DNA of 64,000 nucleotides from Anaerolineae bacterium (GCA_030432295.1 JAUIHI010000001.1:372001-436000), one strand, 5' to 3'. Shown: positions 24,643 through 35,286, numbered from the stretch's first letter. Notes: a model not told the origin generated them from the letters alone. Program-made: numbers and translations.

Positions 24643-25857
24643 TGTAGCTGTAGCAGTAGCAGTAGCTGTAGCAGTAGCAGTAGCAGTGGCAGTTGTGCTG
24701 CTGGTCGGCGTCGGGGTGTGGCTGGCGGTCGCTGTCGGCGTAGCTGTGCCGGTCGCTGTCGGCGTGGCTGTTCCGGTCGCTGTTGGTGTAGCTGTGCCGG
24801 TCGCTGTCGGCGTGGCTGTGCTGGTTGCTGTCGGTGTAGCTGTGCCGGTCGCCGTGGCAGTGGCTGTGCCCGTCGCTGTTGGCGTAGCAGTGCCCGTCGC
24901 CGTGGCGGTAGCAGTGCCGGTCGCTGTTGGCGTAGCAGTGCCGGTCGCTGTTGGCGTGGCTGTGCCCGTGGCCGTGGCGGTAGCTGTGCCCGTGGCTGTC
25001 GGCGTGGCAGTGCCGGTCGCTGTTGGCGTGGCAGTGCCGGTCGCTGTTGGCGTAGCAGTGCCGGTCGCTGTTGGCGTAGCAGTGCCGGTCGCTGTCGGCG
25101 TGGCTGTGCCCGTTGCCGTGGCGGTAGCAGTGCCGGTCGGCGTGGGAGTGGCTGTGCCCGTCGCTGTTGGCGTGGTTGTGCCGGTCGCTGTGGCGGTAGC
25201 AGTGCCGGTCGCTGTGGCGGTAGCTGTGCCGGTCGCTGTGGCGGTAGCTGTGCCGGTCGGCGTGGGAGTGGCTGTGCCCGTCGCTGTTGGCGTGGCTGTG
25301 CCCGTCGGCGTAGCTGTGCCGGTCGCTGTGGCGGTAGCTGTGCCGGTCGCTGTGGCGGTAGCTGTGGCGGTAGCTGTGCCGGTCGCTGTGGCGGTAGCTG
25401 TGCCGGTCGCTGTTGGTGTAGCTGTGCCCGTCGCTGTTGGTGTAGCTGTGCCGGTCGCTGTTGGTGTAGCTGTTCCAGTCGCTGTTGGTGTAGCTGTTCC
25501 AGTCGCTGTCGGCGTGGCTGTGCCGGTCGCTGTCGGCGTGGCTGTGCCGGTCGGCGTGGCTGTAGCAGTGCCCGTCGCTGTTGGTGTAGCTGTTCCAGTC
25601 GCTGTCGGCGTGGCTGTTCCGGTCGCTGTTGGCGTGGCTGTGCCGGTCGCCGTGGCAGTGGCTGTGCCCGTCGCTGTTGGTGTAGCTGTTCCAGTCGCTG
25701 TCGGCGTAGCTGTGCCGGTCGCTGTTGGCGTGGCTGTTCCAGTCGCTGTCGGCGTGGCTGTGCCGGTCGCTGTTGGCGTGGCTGTTCCAGTCGCTGTCGG
25801 CGTGGCTGTGCCGGTCGCCGTGGCGGTAGCTGTGCCGGTCGCTGTCGGCGTGGCGGT
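24643..25857 (-). repeat. 24-bp tandem repeat tract encoding (GTATPTAT)n
   Basis: About 1.2 kb of imperfect 24-bp units (plus strand GTCGCTGTCGGCGTGGCTGT and variants), roughly 45-50 copies, encoding a Thr/Pro/Ala linker. Similar Thr-Pro tracts in Chloroflexota surface proteins are taken to be extended, glycosylated wall-spanning stalks. The unit length is a multiple of three, so copy-number change keeps the frame, and other frames also remain open. Confidence 0.9.
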
Positions 25858-25890
25858 GGGGGCATTGACCAGAATCGTCGTTGTATAGTC

Positions 25891-26740
25891 GTTGAAGCCG
25901 CCGTCTTTGTCCGCAATGCGCGCCCCCACTGTGCGGCTGGTCACGCCGGTCAGATAGCTGGCGGGAACTGTGGCCGTGGCCGCGGTCGTACCCGTAATCT
26001 CGAAGGTTCCGTCCAAATCGAAGTCGTAGCTGTAGAGGAAGCCCGCGCTGGTATCGCTGGTGGACGGATCGCTCTGGCCGCTGAAGGAGACGACAGCTGT
26101 ACCGCCGTCGTTGGCCGGGCCGTCATTGCCCAGGCTGGCCGTTGGCGCCACATTGTTCACACCTACGCTGACGCTGCTGGAGACCAGACTGGTCTGGCTG
26201 CTGGTGACAGTGGCCGTGTTGACAACCGTCAACGGGCCGTCGTCCTGGAGCAGGCTATAGGTGTAGGTGACGCTCTCGCCTGCGCTCAGGGAGAAGCCGC
26301 TGCCCAGCGTGCCGGTGAGGCTGTCGGCAACCCTTACGTCACTAGCAAAGCCCGTGCCTGTGTTGCGCACCGTTACGGTGAAGACGACGGTCCCGCCTTC
26401 GTCCACGGCAGTGGCGCTGGCCGTCTTGCTGATGTTCAGAAGAGGCGCGTTGACGGCAATCACAGTTGTGTAGTCGTTGAAGCCGCCGTCTTTGTCCGCA
26501 ATGCGCGCCCCCACTGTGCGGCTGGTCACGCCAGTCAGATAGCTGGCGGGGACGGTGGCCGTGGCCGCGGTCGTACCCGTAATCTCGAAGGTTCCGTCCA
26601 AATCGAAGTCGTAGCTGTAGAGGAAGCCACCGATTGTATCGCTGGTGGACGGGTCGCTCTGGCCGCTGAAGGAGACGACAGCCGTACCGCCGTCGTTGGC
26701 CGGACCGTCGTTGCCCAGGCTGGCCGTGGGCGAGACATTC
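25891..26740 (-). repeat. near-identical tandem duplication of a PKD-like/DUF11 module
   Basis: The segment starting at 25891 is repeated from 26476, an offset of 585 bp (195 codons). About 250 bp are almost identical, both encoding the sequence beginning TASLGNDGPANDGGTAVVSF. Confidence 0.85.
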
Positions 26741-28518
26741 TGCCACTGGACAGTTGTGCTGTCAGAAACCGGGCTGGTCTGGCTGCTGGTGACGGTCGCT
26801 GTGTTGATGACCGTCCGCGGCCCGTCATCCTGGCTGATGGGATAGGTGAAGGTCATCGCTTGGCCCGCGGCCAGGGAGGAGGCCGACGCCAGCGCGCCCG
26901 CGATTGTGTCGTGCACATCTACACCCGTAGCCGTCGAGCCGCCGGTGTTAAAGACGACGACTGTATAGGTGATTGTGCCGCTTTCGTCCGGAGACGAATT
27001 GTCCACGCGCTTGTGGATGGCGAGCACTGGCGCGCCCACCACATCAAAAACTGCGTCCGCACTGTTGTTCGTTGTCGTGTATTCGTTGCTGGCGCTGATA
27101 TATGCCGTGTTGGTAATGGTCGTCCCAAACAGACTGTTGTCCGTGCCCAGGCTGGCCGTGACGGTAATTGTCCCGCCTGCGCCGGGGAGCAGGTCGGCTG
27201 TCTGCCAGGTATACGGAGCCGTGCTGGTCTGGGTGATGACGACGCCCCGGCTGATGACGCCGGTTGCGTTGACGCCGCTGGGCAGAGCATCGGTCAGGAA
27301 GACGCCTGTGGCAATGCCGCTACCGGTGTTGGTGAAGCGAAGGGTATAGGTCAGGGGACTGCCTAACTCCAGCATACCGGGCCAGACCGCTTTGCTGACT
27401 GTCACATCGGCCCAGTCGTCGTTGCGGATTGTGCCGATGCCCTGACCGTCTGTAAGAAAGACGTTCTCTCCGCTGGCAGAGATTCCAGTCAGGTTGAGAT
27501 AGAAAATTTCATCCGCCTCGACGAAGAGATCGCCGTTGACGGTGACTGTCACCGTCTGAGAACCGGCCACATTCGCTGGGAACTCCACGCCAGGACCGCT
27601 GAGGATTTCCACGTAGTCGTTGTCGCTGACTAGCGCTGTGCTATTTGCGGTTTCGTAGGGCACAAAGACTTCGCTGTCCACCGCGTTGGTCAGTGTTACA
27701 GTAAAGACAAAATCGGTCGCGCCGCTCTGCCCCTCGTAAGCGGTCGCATCGCTGATAGTGACGCCTACGCTGTCGTTGTCGGTGATGACACCCGTGGCGC
27801 TGGGGGGGCTGCCCACTGCGTAGCCGCTGCCCGCGGTAAGTGTCAGAATGACTGTCTCGTCCAGCTCCGCTAGATTGTCGGGAGTCGGCTCTACAGTCAC
27901 AGTGACGGTGGCCTGACCCGCCGGAATTGTCACGTCCCCGCCCAGCGCGCTGTAGTCGCTGCCGCTGGTGGCTGTGCCGCCCACATCGAAATTGACAATC
28001 AACGGGCTGGTTGTCGAATGGCTGCGGGTGAAGGTGTAGGTCAGGCCAATGCCTCCGTCTTCCACCACAGAGACAGGCGCGACGCCAATCGTCACGGATG
28101 GCGGATCGAGTACGCTGAAGTTGGCGCTGGCCGAGCCGTCCCCGCTGGTATGGCTGTAGAGCGCTGTATTGGTGATGCTTTCGCTGTGGTCGCCTGTGTG
28201 GGTGATGGCGAAGGTAAATGTGATGGCTGTGCTGGCGGTGAGGGTTGCCGTCCAGGCGATTTCGCTGTTGCTTTCCAGCGCGCCTGTGGGCGGGATATCC
28301 CAACCGGCGAAGGTGACGCTGACGGGCAGGGTGTCGGTCAGAACAACCCCATAGGCATTGGCCCCTGTATTCGAGAGTACCAGTGTATAGGTGACGACGC
28401 CGCCCTTGTCGATTGCTGCCGTCGGTGTCACCGTTTTGGTCAGCGTCAGGGCGGCGGCAAAGCTTGACTCATACGCGCCGCTGTCACAGACCACATTTTG
28501 CGGGCGGGCAAAGCCCCG

Positions 28519-28521
28519 CTA
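28519..28521 (-). other. in-frame amber stop splitting the giant gene
   Basis: The codon is TAG (followed by C) where the parallel domain earlier in the same protein has Gln in SEDQRGYARP; here the reading is LSDD-stop-RGFARP. A single C-to-T change of CAG explains it. Confidence 0.85.
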
Positions 28522-31500
28522 GTCGTCGCTGAGTGGCGTGCCCACCCCATCGACACAGCCCGCCGGGTTGCCCCCGTCGATGGCGGGCGAACCGGCCAGG
28601 AGTGCGTGGGTGTGGAGCTGATAGCCGACCAGCGCGTCGTTGTCGTCCAGAACGTCAAGCAGCAGGGAAACGTCCACCTGATCGCCGGTGGCCATGAAGC
28701 CGCTGCTGCCCGCGCTCTCTTCGAGCAGATTGTAGCCTGCGGATGTGAATGTGCCGAAGGCGTCCGGCCCACTGCCCCCCGCGCTGTTGTCGGCGCTCAG
28801 GCTGTTGCGTAGGGCAAAGGCGGTGCTGGCTCCGGCATAGAGACCGCCGCCGTCCCCCCCAGTGCTGTTGTCGGCCACTGTCACATTGAAGAGGGCGACT
28901 GATCCTCCGTCGTCAACACCGATGCCGCCGCCGTTGCCGGTGGTCGATTGGTTGCCGCTGATAGTAGTGTTGACCAGTGTAATGGGGGCTGTGGATGTGA
29001 CAAAGACGCCGCCACCGTGAAGACCAGTGCTATTGTCGGCAATCAGTGAATGGGTAATCGTCATCGGCGCTTCGGCGTGGATGCCGCCGCCGCTGTAACC
29101 GCTCCCGCTGCTGTTGCCCCACACCTGGCTGCGTTCAATCGTCAGGAAATCGTCCGCGTCGATACCGCCCCCATCTTCGCCCGCACGATTGTAGTTCAGT
29201 GTACTGCTGATTATTCGGGTGATGCTGCCGCTGTCGCTGTCCAACCCGCCGCCGTCACCGTCAGCCAGATTGTAGTCGATGGCGCTGTTGACAATTGTTA
29301 GCAGACCGTCGCTGGCTGTGAGACCGCCGCCGTCGTCGTGCGCGGTGTTGCTGATGATGCGTGTGGCTGTGATAGTGGTTGTGCCACCTGCCAGCGCAAG
29401 GCCGCCGCCGTCGTCGTTAGCCCCATTCCAATGGATTTCGGCGCTCTGGAGCACAAGCGTACCGTCGGAATGGTTGATGCCACCGCCATCTTCCTCCGCA
29501 GTGTTGCTGAATATCTGAGTCGCTGAAATCGTCACGTTGCCATCAGCGATGTCTATACCACCGCCGGTGTCGAGGGCTGTGTTGCTGATCACGCGGCTAC
29601 CCCAAATCGTTACTGTGCCTCCCGCCACAGCCATCCCACCGCCAAAGACGGCTTCATTGGTCAGAATCTGTGTATTGGTGATGGTGACTTGGAAGTCGGG
29701 TGCGATGAAAATACCACCGCCCACAAAGTCCGAGTAATTCAGTATCATCAAAGAATCTTCGATGGTGGCATCGCCAGCGTCCTGGTGGATACCACCGCCG
29801 CCCAGAGAAGATCCGCCGAGCGCATAGGCGCTGTTAGATTCGATGCGACTGATGCGAACAGTCAGCGGGCCGTCGGAGTCGATGCCCCCCCCGTCTTCGT
29901 CAGCCTCGTTGTAGCGGATTGTACTATCGAAGATCCGTATACTGTTGCCGTTGCTGTCGATACCGCCGCCGTCTTCTTCGCTGTAGTTGTATTCCAACAG
30001 AGAGTTTGTGATGGTCAGCCAACTTGTGCTGGCGATGCCGCCGCCGTCCCCTTCTGCGTAGTTGTCAGACACATCGCTGTCGATCACTTCCAGTGGGCCA
30101 TAGCTGCGGATACCACTGCCATTTCCCTCCGCATAATTGGAGTAGACGTGGGTGTTGCTGATGATCAGCGTGCCCTCGTTGCGAATGCCGGCGCCGCTGT
30201 CTGATGTTTCCCCGTCGGTGATGCGCAGATTCTCGATCAGCACATCTACGCCTAATGCGATGGATATCACCCGGCCCAGGGCCAGCGCGTCAATTGTTGT
30301 TGGATTGGCGTTGGCGTCCGGGCTGCCCGTCAGCCGATCTGTGACGGTATAACCGCCGCGCAGGGTCAGGCTTTTGTCGATGGCTGTGGACTGGACGCCG
30401 CCGCCGTAGCTCTCTACCCCAGCGCAGTAGCCGGCCACCCGCACCTCACCGCCACTGGAAGACGCGTTTACCGCCTGCTGCACAGCGTGCGCGTCCAGAC
30501 TGCTGTAGACCGTCGTTCCGCTGTCCGGTGTGGCAAAGCAGAGGCCGACCGAATGGCTGACCGACGCGGAATGGTTTGCGGTCGTACTCACCAGACTGCT
30601 GGTGGTGATGAGGGCTGTGTTGTCGATGGTTGTCCCCAGCAAATCAACGCTGTTGCTCAGCACGCCGGTAATCGTCAGATAGCCGCTGCTGTTGGCTGCC
30701 ATATCCGCTACCTGCCAGACGTAGGGTAAGGAGGAAGGGCTGGTCTGGGTGATAGGGATTCCGCTGCTGATTACTGATGATACACTGATGCTGATTGGTA
30801 TGGCGTCGGTGATGACGATCCCTTCGGCTGTGGTCGTGGGGCTGGTGTTGGAGAAGAGAAGGGTATACGTCACTGTGTCGCCCGGCGCGGCCACTGTCGG
30901 GGTCACGGCTTTGCTGATGGCGATCTGCGCAACCTGCACTTCAAACGCGCCGATGTCGCTGGCGTCGTTGATATTGGCGATACCCAGAAGGTCTACCGGG
31001 CGGGCATAGCCGCGCTGATCCTCGCTGGTGGTGGTGCCGCTGTCACCGCCATCTTTGCCGGTGTCGATGGCGGGTGAGCCAGGCAAAAGCCCGTGGGTTT
31101 GGGTAGAATCGCCGTTGTCCTGCAGGGGGCCGAGCAGGGGATCGATGGGTGAGACATTGCTACCCACCTGATTGCCGTCGTAGCCGTCGCTGAGGCCGGA
31201 ACCTCCAGTGGCGTCGCCAATCAGATTGTAGTTGCCGCTGCTGAAAGCTCCCGATATATCGGGATGCGTGGTGCTGCCAGGTCCAGAGGAACCATCCTGG
31301 TTCCCCGCCACCAGTGTATTGTAAAGGTTTGTACTGCCGCCGCTGCGGGCCAGACCGCCGCCGTCGCCGGTGTTGTTGGCGTCGGCGTCCGCAGTGTTGT
31401 CGGTGACGGTCACATTGTAGAGGTCAACCGTGCCCGATTCAGCATAGAGTCCGCCGCCGTCGCCATTGGTGCGATTGCCGCTAAAAGTTGTGTTGGTAAA

Positions 31501-34149
31501 GATGAGCGTCTGGGTTCCATCGCCGCTCAGACTGACCCCACCGCCCGCGACCCGGTTAAAGTTTTCCGCCACGAGAGAGCGATTCAGCGAGCCGTAAATC
31601 GTGCCAGAACCACTGGCGTGGCTGTTCATACCGCCGCCGGTATCGTCAGCCAGACTGGCATCCGTATTGCTGATGATTTGGGTATCTACGATAGCAAACG
31701 AGATGACCCCATCCGATCCGGCCACCAGTTGCATTCCGCCACCACCCCCATCAAAGCTGATATTGCGGCTGATTGCGGCGCTTTCGATAGTCATTGTGAT
31801 CTGGCTGCTGCTGCTTGCGTCGGCGAAAATGCCGCCACCGCCGAAATCATTGCCGCCCGCGCTATTGCTGATCACCTGGCTGTTTTGCAGCGTAAATAGG
31901 ATATTACCACCCTCTGCTGCTAAGTAAATACCTCCACCGCTATCATCGACGCTGTTGCTGATCACCTGGCTGTTTTGCAGGGTCAGGTTAATATTTTCGT
32001 CAAAGGCTGCCATAAAAATAGCGCCGCCGTTATAGTTGGCACTGTTGTTGTAGACCGAAGCATTGATAATTGTGAGATTCCCATAGCTATAAATGCCACC
32101 GCCATTGTTGCCACCGATTGAGGCAGCCACCCCATTGCTGACAGTGGCGTGGGTCAGGGTCAACGCCGCGCTGGGGGCCACAAAAAACATACGGAACTCC
32201 GTAGCCGTGTCGCGCTGGATCACCGCGTCGTTGCCGATAATTGTGATGGGTTTCAGGATAGCCAGGGCTGAATCCCCATCGTAGGGGAAGCCAATACTGG
32301 TCAGCGAGACTGTGCTGACCGTCGGGTCAATCGTAATCGTCCCGCCAGGGCAAATAAAGTCAATGGCTTCGCGTAAAGTATCAGGTCCGCTGCCTCCCCC
32401 ACTGTCTCCTCCGTCGGTGACGGTGATGGCGTCGCTGCAGGCCGTCAGCACTACATCGTTGAAATCGCTGCCGCCGAAATAGTCGATGTACGTTGTCCGC
32501 CCGCTGATTGTAAAGAGGCTGTTCTGGGGCAGGCCGTTGAACATGCCCGTGACTGCACTATCCGACGCCACTGCATCAATGATCACAAACTGATCGCCCA
32601 CACTGGGCGTGATGGTGGGTGCGAGCGAAAGCGTGGCTCCGCCCAGCGTAATCGTGCGTCCTGCCCCCGTCACCTGTAGCTGGTCGTAGCCGCTGCCCGC
32701 AGATGTGCCGTCGATCTCTACTTCAAAGGTATCTGCCGCCGTCAATGTGACATTGCCGTTGACCGTCACTATACCCGGCGACGCGCCCGGCACGAGCGTG
32801 CCGTCAATCGAGACATTGCCCGTAACATCCGGGTTGTTGGACTGGCTGTTCTTGACCGTCCCGGTTAGGCTGACGGAATTGCTGCCCGCGTCCAGGTGAC
32901 CGGCGATGTCAATTGTGCCGGTGGTGCTGAGGCTGACGGAACTGATGAGCGCAATGCCCCGCCGCGCAACGATCACCCCGTTGACCCGCAGTTCCAGCAG
33001 GTCTCCGTTGCGCGTCACTGTGATGTTCTCTCCGTTCATTTCTTCGTAGTTGAATGGCCCAGCCACTACCGATAGGGCGGCATTGCTGCTGTTGTTGGTG
33101 GCAGTGATGTCGTTGCTGGCGGTGATCGTGACCGTATTCTCTATCGTTGTGGCGGTGAGGAAGGTATCAGTCAGTATGCCGGTGAGGGTAATGTACCCCC
33201 CCGCGCCGACGGCTAGATCGCTCACATCCCAGGCGAAGTCGGGGGTTCCAGATGTTTGGGAAATGGATGCGCCGCCGATTGTGCTGTTGGTGACACCGCG
33301 AAAAGTGATGCTGACTGGTACGCTGTCACTGATGATGACGCCATGGGCTGAGTAGAGACCACCGTTTGTAAAGCTAAGCGTGTAGGTTACTGCGCTGCCG
33401 GGTATAGCCGTGGACGGAGAGACACTTTTTGCTATCTTCAGATCTGTGAAATTAACGAGCACGTCATCAATGCCAAACTCATCACGGGATCCGCTGCCGC
33501 CGACATCATTGCTCTGCCACTGTAAGTAAAGGTAATTACCATCCTGGATCGTCACGCCAGAAAGGATGACCTGTCGCTCTACCATCTGCCAGGCAGGGGA
33601 TACGGTAGCTGTCTGAGTGGTAGTAAAGTCCAGATTCACTACAGGCGTATAAGTGATATCGTCGCCAGAGTAAAAAAAGTTTAGAAAGCTGGACCGTCCC
33701 TGGTCGTTGTAAGACCATATCTTATAGGAAACTGTGGGATCGATGACCGGGGCGCCGGTGTTATTCTGCACTCGTAGGGTGATTGTGCCGGGCGTAAAGT
33801 CAGCACCACTCGGCTGAACCCCTAGAATTGTATTGTCACCCCCCGTATCAAACGCGTATATGCCTCCGTTTGTAGCACCACCGTAAGAGGTACCCCGTGT
33901 AAAATCATTGAGTGTATGGGTGCCGTTGAATCTGCCGTCCTCATCGCTCAAGCCCGTAACTCGCCATTCGTCGGAATCAAGCTGGCCTGATGCCGGATTG
34001 GGCGCGAAGCCAACTCCGGTGAAACCTGTAAAATCAAAAAATGTAGGCAAGGGAGCTTGGGCTTGCAGACGTTCAAAGGGGAAGAAGAGGCCAGCACAGA
34101 GGATCGAGACGAAGAGCAGGGGAAGGGCGATTATGTGGAGTCGTCTCAC
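28519..34149 (-). CDS. giant surface protein, N-terminal part (beta-helix/DUF11), 1876 aa before the TAG
   Basis: Secreted or surface-anchored protein. A GTG start (34147-34149) gives a signal peptide (MRRLHIIALPLLFVSILCAG, then LFFPFERLQAQA). An N-terminal all-beta domain (residues about 35-210) precedes DUF11 (about 215-345), a long linker, a first right-handed beta-helix with PMP-like GGGIY / NNSA turns (about 600-1010), a DUF11, and a second beta-helix (about 1150-1850) made of short units such as NTAEEDGGGI. Each beta-helix ends in SPAIDTG/SPAIDGG followed by the RGYARP-type motif. Such proteins are thought to mediate adhesion or cell-surface structure. No convincing ribosome-binding site is seen, and an IS200-type element lies only about 20-30 bp upstream, so native expression signals may have been displaced. 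Confidence 0.85.
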   Translation of the reverse strand: MRRLHIIALPLLFVSILCAGLFFPFERLQAQAPLPTFFDFTGFTGVGFAPNPASGQLDSDEWRVTGLSDEDGRFNGTHTLNDFTRGTSYGGATNGGIYAFDTGGDNTILGVQPSGADFTPGTITLRVQNNTGAPVIDPTVSYKIWSYNDQGRSSFLNFFYSGDDITYTPVVNLDFTTTQTATVSPAWQMVERQVILSGVTIQDGNYLYLQWQSNDVGGSGSRDEFGIDDVLVNFTDLKIAKSVSPSTAIPGSAVTYTLSFTNGGLYSAHGVIISDSVPVSITFRGVTNSTIGGASISQTSGTPDFAWDVSDLAVGAGGYITLTGILTDTFLTATTIENTVTITASNDITATNNSSNAALSVVAGPFNYEEMNGENITVTRNGDLLELRVNGVIVARRGIALISSVSLSTTGTIDIAGHLDAGSNSVSLTGTVKNSQSNNPDVTGNVSIDGTLVPGASPGIVTVNGNVTLTAADTFEVEIDGTSAGSGYDQLQVTGAGRTITLGGATLSLAPTITPSVGDQFVIIDAVASDSAVTGMFNGLPQNSLFTISGRTTYIDYFGGSDFNDVVLTACSDAITVTDGGDSGGGSGPDTLREAIDFICPGGTITIDPTVSTVSLTSIGFPYDGDSALAILKPITIIGNDAVIQRDTATEFRMFFVAPSAALTLTHATVSNGVAASIGGNNGGGIYSYGNLTIINASVYNNSANYNGGAIFMAAFDENINLTLQNSQVISNSVDDSGGGIYLAAEGGNILFTLQNSQVISNSAGGNDFGGGGIFADASSSSQITMTIESAAISRNISFDGGGGGMQLVAGSDGVISFAIVDTQIISNTDASLADDTGGGMNSHASGSGTIYGSLNRSLVAENFNRVAGGGVSLSGDGTQTLIFTNTTFSGNRTNGDGGGLYAESGTVDLYNVTVTDNTADADANNTGDGGGLARSGGSTNLYNTLVAGNQDGSSGPGSTTHPDISGAFSSGNYNLIGDATGGSGLSDGYDGNQVGSNVSPIDPLLGPLQDNGDSTQTHGLLPGSPAIDTGKDGGDSGTTTSEDQRGYARPVDLLGIANINDASDIGAFEVQVAQIAISKAVTPTVAAPGDTVTYTLLFSNTSPTTTAEGIVITDAIPISISVSSVISSGIPITQTSPSSLPYVWQVADMAANSSGYLTITGVLSNSVDLLGTTIDNTALITTSSLVSTTANHSASVSHSVGLCFATPDSGTTVYSSLDAHAVQQAVNASSSGGEVRVAGYCAGVESYGGGVQSTAIDKSLTLRGGYTVTDRLTGSPDANANPTTIDALALGRVISIALGVDVLIENLRITDGETSDSGAGIRNEGTLIISNTHVYSNYAEGNGSGIRSYGPLEVIDSDVSDNYAEGDGGGIASTSWLTITNSLLEYNYSEEDGGGIDSNGNSIRIFDSTIRYNEADEDGGGIDSDGPLTVRISRIESNSAYALGGSSLGGGGIHQDAGDATIEDSLMILNYSDFVGGGIFIAPDFQVTITNTQILTNEAVFGGGMAVAGGTVTIWGSRVISNTALDTGGGIDIADGNVTISATQIFSNTAEEDGGGINHSDGTLVLQSAEIHWNGANDDGGGLALAGGTTTITATRIISNTAHDDGGGLTASDGLLTIVNSAIDYNLADGDGGGLDSDSGSITRIISSTLNYNRAGEDGGGIDADDFLTIERSQVWGNSSGSGYSGGGIHAEAPMTITHSLIADNSTGLHGGGVFVTSTAPITLVNTTISGNQSTTGNGGGIGVDDGGSVALFNVTVADNSTGGDGGGLYAGASTAFALRNSLSADNSAGGSGPDAFGTFTSAGYNLLEESAGSSGFMATGDQVDVSLLLDVLDDNDALVGYQLHTHALLAGSPAIDGGNPAGCVDGVGTPLSDD

Positions 34150-34373
34150 AGGAAATTTCTTTCATTCACCTCGAAACCACTACCTCTGGTAGTGGTGCAG
34201 GAAGCCGGTTCTACCGGTTGAGTGGGTTATGATGTATCTCCCTAGAAGGTGCCCACCAGCTAAGGAGATACATCATGAGCGAGAGATTTAGGAAACTCTC
34301 CCACTCAATCTATGAGTGTAAGTACCACATCGTGTTTTGTCCAAAATACCGCTACCGGATATTCACGGATGAG

Positions 34374-35286
34374 AGCGTGTTTAGAAATTAAGTAGTAGGT
34401 TTGATGCGTTTGAGCATAGTGGCGATGGAAGCGACATAAATGACACCTTCGCTACTTCTGGTGCAGCGCTCAAAGTCTTTACTGAGACGGCGAAAGCGAC
34501 CAAGCCAAGCCAAGGTACGTTCGACGATCCAGCGGACAGGAACGACGACGAAGCCTTTGGCATTGGGTGGACGATTGGTGATTTCAAGGGAAGCTCCCAC
34601 AGTTTTCTCTAACCATTCCTGGAAATCAGGACCGCGGTAACTACCATCAGCCCAGATTTTTTTGAGCGAAGCCCGAGTTTCTGATGGAAGTTTAGCGAAA
34701 ACCAGTTTAGCACCATCGCGATCTTGACCATTGGCAGCGTTGACGACCACATCGAGTAGGTTACCACACGTGTCAACCAAGTCATGACGTTTGCGTCCTT
34801 TGATGTTCTTGCCGCCGTCATAGCCAGATTCGCCGCCCGCTTCAGTGGTTTTGACAGTCTGGCTATCGATGATCCCACCGCTCGGTTCAGGTGTGCGGCC
34901 CTGTTCGATTCGTTCCCGTTGCCTCACGGCAGTGTTGAGCTTTTACCAAGTCCCGTCCGGACACCACTTACGGAAGTGATAATAAATTGTGCTCCACTTC
35001 GGAAAGTCGTGTGGTAAAGCACGCCATTGACAACCTGTGCGTACCATATACATGATCGCATTCACGATCTGGCGTAAATCGTACTTGAGTGGCCGCCCTG
35101 CTCCTGTCTTCTCACCGAGAAGCGATTCTAAGACCTTCCATCGCTCGTCGGTCAAATCGCTCGGATAGCCCTTTGTTTGCTCTTCCATTCTCTTCTCCTT
35201 GGATTGTTATGGCTTTCATACCATTTTATTCCATGAAGGAGTTTTCGTATAGCAAGAGAAGAGCCTGTTTAAATATTACTGGCTCT
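34374..35286 (-). mobile_element. IS5-family insertion sequence nested in the IS200-type tnpA
   Basis: About 913 bp, flanked by GAG on both sides (34371-34373 and 35287-35289). Removing the element and one GAG restores the tnpA frame exactly, which fixes the boundaries. The left end begins AGCGTGTTTAGAAATT, a sequence common at IS5-group ends; the right end matches it poorly as an inverted repeat. Confidence 0.85.
34388..35188 (-). pseudogene. IS5-family DDE transposase with one in-frame TAA
   Basis: The frame runs from ATG 35188 (MEEQTKGYPSDLTDERWKVL) through the family segment CQWRALPHDFPKW, hits TAA at 34943-34945 after KWCPDGTW, and continues in the same frame as KLNTAVRQRERIEQGRT. The remainder carries the DDE-region motifs IIDSQTVKTTEAGG, DGGKNIKGRKRH and RWIVERTLAWLGRFR. 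In relatives Glu follows GTW, so one GAA-to-TAA change explains the stop. About 265 codons in total, normal for the family. Without suppression this transposase is dead. Confidence 0.85.

Larger units (their letters stand above)
23089..28518 (-). pseudogene. giant surface protein, C-terminal part, downstream of an in-frame TAG
   Basis: About 1809 codons that continue, in the same frame, the reading frame that stops at 28519. The first codons after the stop read RGFARPQN then VVCDSGAYE, completing a domain end begun before it. Layout after the stop, roughly: DUF11 (10-125), two Calx-beta-like domains (130-370), DUF11 (370-590), PKD-like (590-690), DUF11, a second nearly identical PKD-like, a Thr-Pro-Ala-Gly tandem tract of about 400 residues, three DUF11-like domains (1300-1640), and a C-terminal module (WGFHLWRTPNNLWSDGV) ending ERNLFLPMVGR. 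A GTG at 28494 could restart translation but has no signal peptide, so this part would not be exported on its own. It is either read through, a decayed half, or a sequencing artefact. Confidence 0.75.

Noticed and set aside
24643-25857. Possible CRISPR array (regular repeats)
   Set aside because: The 24-bp units are contiguous without unique spacers and encode a protein linker; no cas genes are present.
23929-27366. 1145-codon open frame on the plus strand, Cys/Arg/Gly-rich
   Set aside because: It is the antisense shadow of the 24-bp repeat tract and DUF11 modules; the composition (GRCRRGCAGRC repeats) has no domain signal, whereas the minus strand gives recognisable domains.
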